NCBI RefSeq assembly: GCF_015752315.1
Contig: NZ_JADOVJ010000001.1
Span: forward strand, 1,473,501-1,537,500
DNA from: Nocardioides luteus
Lineage (GTDB): Bacteria; Actinomycetota; Actinomycetes; Propionibacteriales; Nocardioidaceae
DNA: 64,000 nt
Direction: 5' to 3'
A model generated the notes under the pieces. The model was not told where the DNA came from and searched no databases. It was given only the letters and a program-made list of their open reading frames with translations. Shown one piece after another: positions 8,455-16,684 of the stretch (within the stretch, counting starts at the first letter, position 1; each line of letters starts with the position of its first letter). The position numbers and the translations under genes are program-made.

Positions 8455-9521
8455 GTCTGCTCACCGAGAAGGCACCTGTCCGGACGTACGCGGCGCACGC
8501 CAGGCCGTGGTGGCAGCGCACCCTGATGACCCGGGACTCCGCGATCATCGCCCTGCTCGTGGTGGTGTGGACGTACGCCTCGATCGCGATCCTCAACTTC
8601 TCCGACCCGATCACGGTCTACTTCCTGGTGCTCGACATCGCGCCGATCCTGCTGATCGCGCTGCCGATGACGCTGATCATCATCACCGGCGAGATCGACC
8701 TGTCGGTGGCGAGCGTCGTCGGACTCTCCAGCGTCCTGTTCGGGGTGCTGCACCGTGAGGGCCTCCCGATCGTGGCCGCGATGGTGCTCGCGCTGCTCGC
8801 CTGCGCGGTGGCCGGGGCGCTCAACGGGGTGCTCGTCACCCGCTACGGGCTGCCGTCGCTAGCCGTCACGATCGGCACCATGGCGCTCTTCCGCGGCATC
8901 GCGGTCGGCGCGCTCGGCACCACCGCGATCACCGACTGGCCCGACGCCTGGGGCGACCTCGTACAGGCCCGGATCGGCGGCTCCCAGATCCCGCTGATGA
9001 CGATCCCGCTGGTCGTCCTGATCGTGGTCTTCGCGGTCGTGCTGCACTTCACGCCGTTCGGCCGCGGCATCTTCGCCGCCGGCCTCAGCAAGGACGCGGC
9101 CCGCTTCTCGGGCGTCAACGTCGACCGTACGAAGCTGATCCTGTTCACGCTCAGCGGGCTGGTCTCGGGGCTGGCGGGCATCTACTTCACGCTCCGCTAC
9201 GGCAGCGCGCGCGGCGACAACGCCACCGGCATGGAGCTCCAGGTCATCGCCGCCGTGCTGCTCGGCGGGGTGTCCATCTTCGGCGGCCGCGGCGCGATCC
9301 CCGGCGTCATCGCCGGCGTCGTCCTGATCGGGACGATCGGCAGCGCACTGCGCCTCGACGGGCTCAGCGCCAACCTCATCCAGATCATCACCGGCGTGCT
9401 CCTCATCGCCGCGGTCATCGCGGCCAGCGTCCTCGGCTGGACCGGTCGCATCGTCGGCACCTACCGCCGGCAACAGAGCTCGGACGAACCATCCTCGAAG
9501 AACTCAAAGAAATCGGAGTGA
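8451..9521 (+). CDS. rhaQ: Rhamnose-type ABC importer permease 2
   Basis: 356 residues, paralogous to the preceding permease. It carries the CUT2 signatures LPMTLIIITGEIDLSVASVVGLSS and GMELQVIAAVLLGGVSIFGGRGAIPGV, with a charged Ser/Lys-rich tail at the C-terminus. ATG 8451 overlaps the preceding stop. Two non-identical permeases next to one double ATPase and one lipoprotein match RhaPQ-type importers. Confidence 0.87.
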   Translation: MSLLTEKAPVRTYAAHARPWWQRTLMTRDSAIIALLVVVWTYASIAILNFSDPITVYFLVLDIAPILLIALPMTLIIITGEIDLSVASVVGLSSVLFGVLHREGLPIVAAMVLALLACAVAGALNGVLVTRYGLPSLAVTIGTMALFRGIAVGALGTTAITDWPDAWGDLVQARIGGSQIPLMTIPLVVLIVVFAVVLHFTPFGRGIFAAGLSKDAARFSGVNVDRTKLILFTLSGLVSGLAGIYFTLRYGSARGDNATGMELQVIAAVLLGGVSIFGGRGAIPGVIAGVVLIGTIGSALRLDGLSANLIQIITGVLLIAAVIAASVLGWTGRIVGTYRRQQSSDEPSSKNSKKSE

Positions 9522-9526
9522 GAGAC

Positions 9527-10558
9527 ATGACCAGCAAGTTCCGACGCGCCGGCAGTGCCGTCGCCATCGTTGCGGCCCTCGGCCTCGCCCTGTCCGCCTG
9601 CGGTGGCGGGAGCGGCAGCGGCAGCGATGGAGAGGGTGGCGGCGACACCAGCAGCATCACCTTCATCCCGAAGAACCTCGGCAACCCCTACTTCGACGCC
9701 TCCGACGCGGGCGGCAAGAAGGCCGCGGACGAGATCGGCACCACGTGGGACCAGGTCGGCCCGACCGAGTCGACCCCCGACTCCCAGGTCAGCTTCATCA
9801 ACACCGCCACCCAGCAGCGCGCCGGCGCGCTCGTCGTCTCGGCCAACGACCCGACCGCCATCGGCGACGCCCTCGAGGAGGCGCGCAACGCCGGCACCAA
9901 GGTCGTCACGATGGACTCCGACACCGAGCCGCAGTTCCGCGACGTCTTCGTCAGCCAGGCCGACGCCGCCGGCATCGCCAAGAGCCAGGTCGACCTGATC
10001 GCCGAGCAGATCGGCGACAAGGGCGAGATCGCGATCCTCTCCGCGGCGGCCAACGCGACCAACCAGAACGAGTGGATCAAGCTGATGGAGGAGGAGCTGG
10101 CCGCGAACCACCCCGACATCAAGCTCGTCGACACCGTCTACGGCAACGACGACGACCAGACCTCCTTCGACAAGACCGCCGGCCTGCTGCAGTCGCACCC
10201 GAACCTCAAGGGCATCATCAGCCCGACCACGGTCGGCATCGCCGCGGCCGCGCGCTACCTGTCCGACTCGGAGTACAAGGGCAAGGTCGCGCTGACCGGT
10301 CTCGGCACCCCGAACCAGATGCGCGAGTACATCAAGGACGGCACCGTGAAGTCCTTCGCGCTCTGGGACCCCGAGCAGCTCGGCTACCTGGCCGCGTACG
10401 CCGCCGACGCGCTCGCCTCCGGTGACATCGAGGGCAAGGAGGGTGACACCTTCGAGGCCGGTGACCTGGGCGAATACACCGTCGGTGCCGACGGCGTCAT
10501 CGTGCTCGGTGAGCCGACGGTCTTCGAGGAGTCGAACATCGACGACTTCGACTTCTGA
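9527..10558 (+). CDS. rhaS: Rhamnose-binding lipoprotein of the ABC importer
   Basis: 343 residues. The signal peptide ends in lipobox LSAC (Cys25), followed by a Gly/Ser/acidic linker typical of Gram-positive binding lipoproteins. The rest is a type I periplasmic-binding fold: FIPKNLGNPYFDASDAGGKKAADE opens lobe 1 and KGIISPTTVGIAAAARYL lies in lobe 2. ATG 9527 is chosen because GGAG lies 8 bases before it. It ends the importer operon; a large palindrome follows. Family resemblance to RhaS fits the shared operator; other deoxysugars cannot be excluded. Confidence 0.87.
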   Translation: MTSKFRRAGSAVAIVAALGLALSACGGGSGSGSDGEGGGDTSSITFIPKNLGNPYFDASDAGGKKAADEIGTTWDQVGPTESTPDSQVSFINTATQQRAGALVVSANDPTAIGDALEEARNAGTKVVTMDSDTEPQFRDVFVSQADAAGIAKSQVDLIAEQIGDKGEIAILSAAANATNQNEWIKLMEEELAANHPDIKLVDTVYGNDDDQTSFDKTAGLLQSHPNLKGIISPTTVGIAAAARYLSDSEYKGKVALTGLGTPNQMREYIKDGTVKSFALWDPEQLGYLAAYAADALASGDIEGKEGDTFEAGDLGEYTVGADGVIVLGEPTVFEESNIDDFDF

Positions 10559-10571
10559 GATCCAGCCCCGT

Positions 10572-10640
10572 GTAACACGCTGTTCGTAGCACTACTCGCC
10601 CTATCGGAACGACCGGATAGAACTACGAACGACGTGTTAC
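10572..10640. terminator. Large nested palindrome between convergent genes
   Basis: Outer arms GTAACACG and CGTGTTAC plus inner arms GTTCGTAG and CTACGAAC pair across 10572-10589 and 10623-10640. The loop holds a second hairpin, CTATC with GATAG (10601-10620). The structure lies between the ends of rhaS and the convergent glycerate kinase gene, whose stop is inside the right arm. It is probably a bidirectional terminator, although no T tract follows. Confidence 0.5.
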
Positions 10641-11773
10641 CCGAATTCGCCGCCGAGCTGTGAGAGCAGCTCGGCGGCGTTCGTCATGCAGCGCTCGGGG
10701 TCGGGCTCGAGGTCGGTGAGCGCGCGCACGTGGGCGGCCCCCGCCTGCTCCGCCTCGATGGGCGAGAGGGTGGTGCGGCCGCAGACGACGACGGCGCGGA
10801 TGTTCGCCTCGCGGGCGGCCTGGAGCACACCCATCGGCGCCTTGCCGGACAGGGTCTGATGGTCGAAGGAGCCTTCGCCGGTGACGACCAGGTCGGCGCC
10901 GTCGAGGGCCTCGTGGAAGCCGACGAGGCCGAGCAGCAGCTCGACACCGCGCTCGACCCGCACGCCGAGCATCGCGAGCGCGGCGAACCCGACGCCGCCG
11001 GCCGCTCCGGCGCCGGGCGCCTCGACGATCTCGGCGCGATCGCGTCCGGTGGTCTCGGCGACAGCGGCTGCGTACGTCGCCAGGGCTGCCTCGAGCAGCT
11101 CCTGGTCCGCGGGGCCGGCGCCCTTCTGCGCGGAGAAGGTGGCGACCGCGCCGCGGGGACCGAGCAGCGGGTTGTCGACGTCGCAGGCGACCACGATCTC
11201 GGTCTGCTGAAGACGGGCGTCGAGGTCGGAGAGATCGATCGCGGCGAGGCTGCCGAGCGATCCACCGCCCTCCGGGACCTCGGCCCCGGATGCGTCCAGC
11301 AACCGTGCGCCGAGGGCACGCAGCATCCCCGCCCCGCCGTCGTTGCTGGCGCTCCCGCCGAGCCCGAGAACGACCGTGCGGGCACCACCGTCGATGGCGG
11401 CGAGCACCGCCTCGCCGAGACCGCGGGAGGACGAGGTCAGCGGGGCGAGCCGGCCGCCGGGCAGCCGGAGCAGCCCACAGGCGTCAGCGAGCTCCACGAC
11501 CGCCAGGTCGCCGCGTACGGCGTAGTGCGCCGCCACCGGCTCGAGCGTCGGGCCGGCGACCTCGACCGGCACCAGGTCGAAACCGGCGCCGTCCAGCGCC
11601 GCCACGGTGCCGTCGCCGCCGTCGGCGATCGGCACGATGCGTACCTCTGTCTCGGGGTTCGCCGCGAGGATCCCGGCGGCCACCGCCTCGTCGACCTCGC
11701 GCGCGGTCAGGGAGCCCTTGAACTTGTCGCAGGCGACCACGACGACCCGACCGTCATGCTGATGGGCGGCCAT
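10637..11773 (-). CDS. Glycerate kinase (GckA/GarK family)
   Basis: 378 residues of the PF02595-type glycerate kinases: N-terminal [17 protein letters not shown], central [17 protein letters not shown] and C-terminal [19 protein letters not shown] are the family hallmarks. The reaction is phosphorylation of D-glycerate with ATP to 2- or 3-phosphoglycerate in the cytoplasm. It is the last gene of a four-gene overlapping operon (TGATG with the isomerase gene), which suggests that the pathway encoded upstream ends in glycerate. ATG 11773 is preferred over GTG 11776. Confidence 0.87.
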   Translation of the reverse strand: MAAHQHDGRVVVVACDKFKGSLTAREVDEAVAAGILAANPETEVRIVPIADGGDGTVAALDGAGFDLVPVEVAGPTLEPVAAHYAVRGDLAVVELADACGLLRLPGGRLAPLTSSSRGLGEAVLAAIDGGARTVVLGLGGSASNDGGAGMLRALGARLLDASGAEVPEGGGSLGSLAAIDLSDLDARLQQTEIVVACDVDNPLLGPRGAVATFSAQKGAGPADQELLEAALATYAAAVAETTGRDRAEIVEAPGAGAAGGVGFAALAMLGVRVERGVELLLGLVGFHEALDGADLVVTGEGSFDHQTLSGKAPMGVLQAAREANIRAVVVCGRTTLSPIEAEQAGAAHVRALTDLEPDPERCMTNAAELLSQLGGEFG

Positions 11774-12624
11774 CACAGGTGGGGGAGGACGAGGTCGCGG
11801 TAGCGCTGCGCCATCGTGGCGAGCACCTCGTCGGGGTCGGCGGCCCAGACGGCCTCGTTGAAGATCTCGACCTCGACGTCGCCTGCATAGCCGGTCTCGG
11901 CCACCATCCGCGTGATGGACGCGAAGTCGATGACCCCGTCGCCCATCATCCCGCGGGCGAGCAGCGCGTCGGCGGGGATCGGCAGGTTGAAGTCGCAGAC
12001 CTGGTACGCCGCGATCCGCCCCTCCCGGCCCGCGCGCGCCACCTGGGCGGCGAGGTCGGGGTCCCAGAAGACGTGGAAGGTGTCGACGACGACCGCGACC
12101 GCGTCGACCGGGTGCGGCGCCGCCAGGTCGAGGGCCTGGCCGAGGGTGGAGATGACCGCCCGGTCGGCCACGTACATCGGGTGGAGCGGCTCCAGGACGA
12201 GCCTCACGCCGTGGTCGCGGGCGTACGGCGCCAGCTCGGCCAACCGCTCGGCGACCCGCTCCCGGGCCCCGGTCAGATCCACGTCGCCGTCGGGCAGGCC
12301 GCCGACGACCATGACCAGGGCATCGGTGCCCAGGGTCGCGGCCTCGTCGACCGCCCGCTTGTTGTCCGCGAGGGCCTCCGCGACCCCGACTGGATCGGAG
12401 GCGGTCAGGAAGCCGCCGCGGCAGAGCGAGGAGACGCGGAGCCCGGCGTCGCGCACGAGCTTGGCGGCCTTCTCCACACCCGTCTCCTCGACGCGGTCGC
12501 GCCAGAGTCCGAGGGCCGGGATGCCGGCGCGCGCGGCTCCGTCGACGGCCTCGGCGAGGGTCCAGGAGTTGGTGGTCTTGGTGTTGAGGGAGAGCCGCTC
12601 GAGCCCGGTGGCGTGGTCGGTCAC
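11773..12624 (-). CDS. Sugar phosphate isomerase/epimerase (AP-endonuclease 2 fold)
   Basis: 283 residues of the xylose-isomerase-like TIM-barrel family (PF01261): LSLNTKTTNSWTLAEAVDGA at the start, VRLVLEPLHPMY with a probable metal-binding Glu in the middle, VVVDTFHVFWDPDL with Asp and His ligands, and DVEVEIFNE near the end. Such enzymes isomerise or epimerise free or phosphorylated keto sugars. GTG 12624 overlaps the stop of the DUF993 gene (GTGA) and its own stop touches the kinase gene. The exact substrate is unknown. Confidence 0.78.
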   Translation of the reverse strand: MTDHATGLERLSLNTKTTNSWTLAEAVDGAARAGIPALGLWRDRVEETGVEKAAKLVRDAGLRVSSLCRGGFLTASDPVGVAEALADNKRAVDEAATLGTDALVMVVGGLPDGDVDLTGARERVAERLAELAPYARDHGVRLVLEPLHPMYVADRAVISTLGQALDLAAPHPVDAVAVVVDTFHVFWDPDLAAQVARAGREGRIAAYQVCDFNLPIPADALLARGMMGDGVIDFASITRMVAETGYAGDVEVEIFNEAVWAADPDEVLATMAQRYRDLVLPHL

Positions 12625-13805
12625 TGGTCGACTCCTTGCACGGTGAGGAAGGCGCGCATGCGTGCGGCCGCGAGGTCGGGGCTGGTCAGCAGGCCGGCCG
12701 CGTCGGCCAGCCGGAAGACCTCGGCCAGATGGGGCACCGAGCGGCCGGCGTGCAGGCCGCCGGCCATCGAGAAGGCCGGCTGGTGGCCGTTGAGCCAGGA
12801 CAGGAAGGCGATCCCGGTCTTGTAGTAGTAGGTCGGCGCCTCGAAGATCTTCCGGCCGAGCGCCTGGGTGCTCTCCAGCAGCTGCCTGGCGGTGTCGGGG
12901 TCACCGTCGTCGAGCGCCTGCAGCGCGGCCGAGGCGGCCGGGTAGATCGCCGCGAAGATGCCGAGCAGCGCGTGCGAGAACTCGCCCTCGCCCGTCCCGT
13001 CGCCGACGATCAGCTCGGGGTAGTTGAAGTCGTCCCCGGTGTAGAGCCGTACGCCGCCGGGCAGCGCCCGGCGCAGCCCGACCTCGTGCTCGGCGTCGAG
13101 GAGCGAGACCTTGACCCCGTCGACCTTGCCGGGGCGGGCCCGGATGACGTCGAGGAACGTCTCGGTCGCCTCCTCGATCGAGGGCGAGCCCCAGTAGCCG
13201 GCCAGCGCCGGGTCGAACATGTCGCCGAGCCAGTGCAGGATCACCGGACTGTCGGCCTCGTCGAGCAGGGTGGCGTAGACCTCGGCGTAGTCCTCCGCGC
13301 TGCGGGCGACCCGGGCCAGCGCGCGCGAGGCCATCACGATCGTGGTCGCGCCGGTGTCGGCGACGACCTTCATCTGCTCGCGGTAGGCGTCGATGACGGT
13401 GTCCAGACCTTGCCGGCCTTCGGGTACGGCGGACAGGACGAGCTGGTCGGTGCCGGCACCGCACGCGATCACGCCACCCACGGTCGCCGCCTCCGCGGCC
13501 GAGCGGCGGATCAGCTCGGCGGCGGCGGTCCAGTCGACGCCCATGCCGCGCTGGGCGGTGTCCATCGCCTCGGCGACGCCGAGACCGTAGGACCACAGCT
13601 CGTGCCGGTAGGCGAGGGTGCGGTCCCAGTCGATGTCCGCCGGGGCGCCGGGCACGTTCTCGGCCAGGGTGCGGGGGACGACGTGGGCGGCTGCGTACGC
13701 GGTCCGGGAGGTGAATGGCGCTTCCGGTTTCGTCCACTGCCTGGGGGTCGCGAGCCGGTGGATCTCGGTGCCGCCGTCGGGCAGCGGGAGACGTACGGAG
13801 GTCAC
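12621..13805 (-). CDS. DUF993 family protein, dihydrodipicolinate-synthase-like
   Basis: 394 residues resembling the DUF993 proteins that are annotated as DHDPS-like. Conserved stretches include AYAAAHVVPRTLAENVPGAP, LWSYGLGVAEAMDTAQRGMG and VILHWLGDMFDPALAGYWGS. By fold relation it could be a class I aldolase or lyase, and KVDGVKVSLLD offers a candidate active-site lysine, but no reaction is established for the family to my knowledge. GTG 13805 overlaps the stop of the Gfo/Idh gene and the stop overlaps the isomerase start, so it is translated with both. A cleavage step between a keto sugar and a glycerate-level product would fit. Confidence 0.72.
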   Translation of the reverse strand: MTSVRLPLPDGGTEIHRLATPRQWTKPEAPFTSRTAYAAAHVVPRTLAENVPGAPADIDWDRTLAYRHELWSYGLGVAEAMDTAQRGMGVDWTAAAELIRRSAAEAATVGGVIACGAGTDQLVLSAVPEGRQGLDTVIDAYREQMKVVADTGATTIVMASRALARVARSAEDYAEVYATLLDEADSPVILHWLGDMFDPALAGYWGSPSIEEATETFLDVIRARPGKVDGVKVSLLDAEHEVGLRRALPGGVRLYTGDDFNYPELIVGDGTGEGEFSHALLGIFAAIYPAASAALQALDDGDPDTARQLLESTQALGRKIFEAPTYYYKTGIAFLSWLNGHQPAFSMAGGLHAGRSVPHLAEVFRLADAAGLLTSPDLAAARMRAFLTVQGVDQ

Positions 13806-14953
13806 AGCTCGATCTCTCCGAGCTCGATGCGGCGGCCCTCGGCCGAGGAGGTGAGCCCGGCCTCGGCGAGGCGGAGGCCACGGACGCCGGCCATGAAGTC
13901 GTAGGGGTGGTCGCCGTCGCCCTCGACGTAGCGGATGAACTGCTCCCACTGCGCCTTGAAGCCGTTGTCGAAGGGCTGGTTGTCGGGGACCTCGTTCCAG
14001 AGCTCACGGAAGCGGATCGACTCGACGAGGTCCGGGTTCCAGACCGGCTTCGGGGTCAGGTTGCGGTCCTGGGTGACGCAGTGGTGCAGGCCGGCGACCG
14101 CCGAGCCGTGGGTGCCGTCGACGTGGAACTCGACCAGCTCGCCGCGGTTGACCCGGGTGGCCCAGGAGGAGTTGATCTGGGCGATGATCCCGCCCTCGAG
14201 CTCGAAGATGCCGTAGGCGGAGTCGTCGGCGGTGGCTGCGTACGCCTCGCCCTTCTCGTCCCAGCGCTCGGGGACGTGGGTGACGACCTTGGCGGTGACG
14301 GCCTCGACCGTGCCGAAGAGGTTCTCCAGGACGTAGTTCCAGTGCGGGAACATGTCGATGGTGATGCCGCCGCCGTCCTCCTTGCGGTAGTTCCAGCTCG
14401 GCCGCTGGGCGGGCTGCAGGTCGCCCTCGAAGACCCAGTAGCCGAACTCGCCGCGCACACTGAGGATGCGGCCGAAGAAGCCGGAGTCGACGAGCCGCTT
14501 CAGCTTGAGGAGGCCGGGCAGGTAGAGCTTGTCGTGGACGACGCCGCTCTTCACGCCCTTGTCCGCGGCGAGGCGGGCCAGGCGCAGCGATCCCTCGACG
14601 TCGTCGGCGATCGGCTTCTCGGTGTAGACGTGCTTGCCGGCCGCGATCGCCCGAGTGATGGCCGCCTCGCGGACGTGGGTCAGCTGGGAGTCGAAGTAGA
14701 CGGTGTCCTCGGCGTTGCCCAGGGCCTCGTCGAGATCGGTCGTCCAACGGTCCAGGCCATGCTCCTTGGCGATGTCCTGGAGCTTCTCGGCATTGCGCCC
14801 GACGAGGATCGGATCGGGCTGGATCCGGGTGCCGTCGGAGAGCTCCACACCGCCCTGCTCCTGGATCGCCAGGATGCTGCGCACCAGGTGCTGGCGGTAG
14901 CCCATGCGTCCGGTGACGCCGTTCATGATGATGCCGAGCCGTCGTGTGGCCAT
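13802..14953 (-). CDS. Gfo/Idh/MocA family NAD(P)-dependent sugar dehydrogenase
   Basis: 383 residues. An N-terminal Rossmann domain begins LGIIMNGVTGRMGYRQHLV, an unusual variant of the GxGxxG nucleotide loop. The family EKP motif (HVYTEKPIADDVEGS) is intact, and the C-terminal alpha/beta domain carries ITIDMFPHWNYVLENLFG with the probable catalytic Asp and His. Such enzymes oxidise a hydroxyl of a sugar or cyclitol. It is the first gene of the four-gene operon, 39 bases downstream of a perfect GGAAAGCGCTTTCC operator. Its substrate is unknown. Confidence 0.82.
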   Translation of the reverse strand: MATRRLGIIMNGVTGRMGYRQHLVRSILAIQEQGGVELSDGTRIQPDPILVGRNAEKLQDIAKEHGLDRWTTDLDEALGNAEDTVYFDSQLTHVREAAITRAIAAGKHVYTEKPIADDVEGSLRLARLAADKGVKSGVVHDKLYLPGLLKLKRLVDSGFFGRILSVRGEFGYWVFEGDLQPAQRPSWNYRKEDGGGITIDMFPHWNYVLENLFGTVEAVTAKVVTHVPERWDEKGEAYAATADDSAYGIFELEGGIIAQINSSWATRVNRGELVEFHVDGTHGSAVAGLHHCVTQDRNLTPKPVWNPDLVESIRFRELWNEVPDNQPFDNGFKAQWEQFIRYVEGDGDHPYDFMAGVRGLRLAEAGLTSSAEGRRIELGEIEL

Positions 14954-14991
14954 GTGGGGTCCTCGTCTGCTGGGTGCCGGAGAGCGGTGGA

Positions 14992-15005
14992 GGAAAGCGC
15001 TTTCC
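14992..15005. promoter_or_regulatory. LacI-family operator GGAAAGCGCTTTCC
   Basis: A perfect 14-bp palindrome with the central CG typical of LacI-family operators. It lies 39 bases before the ATG of the Gfo/Idh gene, so it can repress the four-gene operon. The LacI-type gene at 15164-16186 is the obvious candidate regulator; the other LacI gene in the window goes with a different motif (TGAAACnTTTCA). Confidence 0.75.
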
Positions 15006-15065
15006 GGGTACGGTAGGACATATGTGACGCCGGTCGCAAGAGGGCTGTTCCGTCAAGCCGTCGCC

Positions 15066-15160
15066 GACCCGGCGCGTCTGTCCCGCTGTCGAGCGTCGAG
15101 TCGGCGCATCTGTCCCGGTTCGGAGGCCGAGTCGGCACAATCCGGCGGGACGGTCACGCC
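15066..15160 (-). repeat. Three degenerate units of a 32-bp repeat
   Basis: Units begin near 15066, 15098 and 15129 and contain GACCCGGCGCGTCTGTCCCG or close variants. They are the reverse-strand version of the array at 16371-16684. Together with that array they bracket the LacI gene on both sides. The rest of the 14954-15163 gap holds the operator and nothing else recognised. Confidence 0.75.
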
Positions 15161-15163
15161 AGG

Positions 15164-16186
15164 CTAGATGCGTGGGGGAGTGCTCTCCCGCAGCACGACC
15201 TCGCCGTGTACGGACTGCTTGCGAATCTCCGCCGACGGCTCGCCCAGCACGAGCTCGAGAGCCAGCCGGCCGATGTCGGCCAGCGGGAGACGTACGGTGG
15301 TGAGCCCCGGCGTCACGTCGCGCAGCGTCGCGATGTCGTCGAAGCCCGCGACGGCCAGGTCGCGCCCGACCTCGACGCCGGTCTGCCGGCAGGCGGCCAG
15401 GGCGCCGACGGCCATCAGGTCGTTGACCGCGAAGACGCAGTCGACCTCCGGACCCTCCTCGAGCAGCCGGGACATCGCCCGGTGGCCACCGTCGCGGCTG
15501 AACTCGTCGGCGACGTAGGCCGGCTTCGAGCCCGTCGCCGCCAGCCATCCCTCCGCGAAGCCGGCGTGGCGCTCGGCCGAGACCAGCAGCTCCTCGGGAC
15601 CGGTGAGCACCGCGGCCCGGCGGTAGCCGAGGCCGACCAGCCGTTCCGCCAGCGCCTTGGCGCCGCCGTGGTTGTCGATCACGACGGTGTCGACCGGCAG
15701 CCGCGGCTGGCTGATCGCGGCCGCGCGGCCGCCGCCGTCCAGGTAGGAGGTCAGCAGGCCCGCGACCTCGCGGGTGTGACGTACGTCGGCCGTGTCGCTA
15801 CCCGCCAGCACGATCGCCCGGCTGCGCTGGCGCCGCAGCGCCGCCAGGAACTTCTGCTCACGCTCGGCCTGGCCGCCGGTGTTGCACAGCATCACCAGCA
15901 GGCCGTGCTTCTCGGCCTCGTCGGCCAGGCCGCCGGCGATCGTGGAGAAGTAGGGGTCGGAGATGTCCTTGACCAGCAGCCCGACCGTCTCGGTCGAGCC
16001 GCGCGCCATCGCCTGGGCGTTGGCGTTGGGGGTGTAGCCGAGCTTGTTCGCCGCCGCCAGGACACGCTCCTGCAGCTCGGGGCGGACCACCCGGTCGCTC
16101 CCGTTGAGCGCGCGCGACGCGGTGGCCAGCGAGACCCCCGCCTCACGGGCCACGTCGCTCAGCGTCGCTGCACGTTCTCCGGCCAA
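15164..16186 (-). CDS. LacI-family transcriptional regulator
   Basis: 340 residues. The N-terminal HTH reads TLSDVAREAGVSLATASRAL with the hinge helix region GYTPNANAQAMARG, followed by a type I periplasmic-binding-like sensor domain (ETVGLLVKDISDPYFSTIAGG to AVAGFDDIATLRDVTPGLTTV). The TTG start at 16186 is supported by AAGGAG six bases upstream. It lies upstream of the DUF993/Gfo-Idh operon in the same orientation and probably represses it via GGAAAGCGCTTTCC. The effector is presumably a sugar of that unknown pathway. Confidence 0.85.
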   Translation of the reverse strand: MAGERAATLSDVAREAGVSLATASRALNGSDRVVRPELQERVLAAANKLGYTPNANAQAMARGSTETVGLLVKDISDPYFSTIAGGLADEAEKHGLLVMLCNTGGQAEREQKFLAALRRQRSRAIVLAGSDTADVRHTREVAGLLTSYLDGGGRAAAISQPRLPVDTVVIDNHGGAKALAERLVGLGYRRAAVLTGPEELLVSAERHAGFAEGWLAATGSKPAYVADEFSRDGGHRAMSRLLEEGPEVDCVFAVNDLMAVGALAACRQTGVEVGRDLAVAGFDDIATLRDVTPGLTTVRLPLADIGRLALELVLGEPSAEIRKQSVHGEVVLRESTPPRI

Positions 16187-16280
16187 CTGACTCTCCTTCG
16201 GCTTCCGCTCCTGGAGCCTAAGGCATCCGACGATGACGTACGCCGCGCTCCGCGTCTCCTCAGACGTCCCCGCCCTCGCT

Positions 16281-16370
16281 GACCCGGCGCGTCTGTCCCG
16301 CCTGAACCCGTCGACCCGGCGCGTCTGTCCCGCCTGAACCCGTCGAGTCGGCGCATCTGTCGCAGAGCCT
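16281..16370 (-). repeat. Three inverted units of the 32-bp repeat
   Basis: Units start at 16281, 16313 and 16345, spaced exactly 32 bases, and read GACCCGGCGCGTCTGTCCCG on the plus strand, i.e. the reverse complement of the array that follows at 16371. The orientation switches at about 16370. Confidence 0.85.
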
Positions 16371-16684
16371 GGGACAGACGCGCCGACTCGGCGCTTGGGC
16401 CTGGGACAGACGCGCCGACTCGGCGCTTGGGCCTGGGACAGACGCGCCGACTCGGCGCTTGGGCCTGGGACAGACGCGCCGACTCGGCGCTTGGGCCTGG
16501 GACAGTTGCGCCGACTCGGCGCTTGGGCCTGGGACAGTTGCGCCGACTCGACGCGCGTTGCCGGGACAGTTGCGCCGACTCGACGCGCGTTGCCGGGACA
16601 GTTGCGCCGACTCGACGCGCGTTGCCGGGACAGTTGCGCCGACTCGACGGGCGATGCCGGGACAGTTGCGCCGACTCGGCGGGG
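16371..16684 (+). repeat. Tandem array of ten 32-bp units
   Basis: GGGACAG recurs at 16371, 16403, 16435, 16467, 16499, 16531, 16563, 16595, 16627 and 16659, a strict 32-base period. Units 1-4 begin GGGACAGACGCGCCGACTCG and units 5-10 begin GGGACAGTTGCGCCGACTCG. Early units end in GCGCTTGGGCCT and units 6-8 in ACGCGCGTTGCC, so the array evolved in steps from left to right. In the early form GCGCCGA-C-TCGGCGC is a perfect hairpin within each unit. Nothing else is seen in the 498-base gap between the two LacI genes; the open frames across the repeats are artefacts of the 32-base period. Confidence 0.95.

Noticed and set aside
16371..16684. Possible CRISPR array
   Set aside because: Units are contiguous with no unique spacers and no cas genes nearby; it is a plain tandem repeat.
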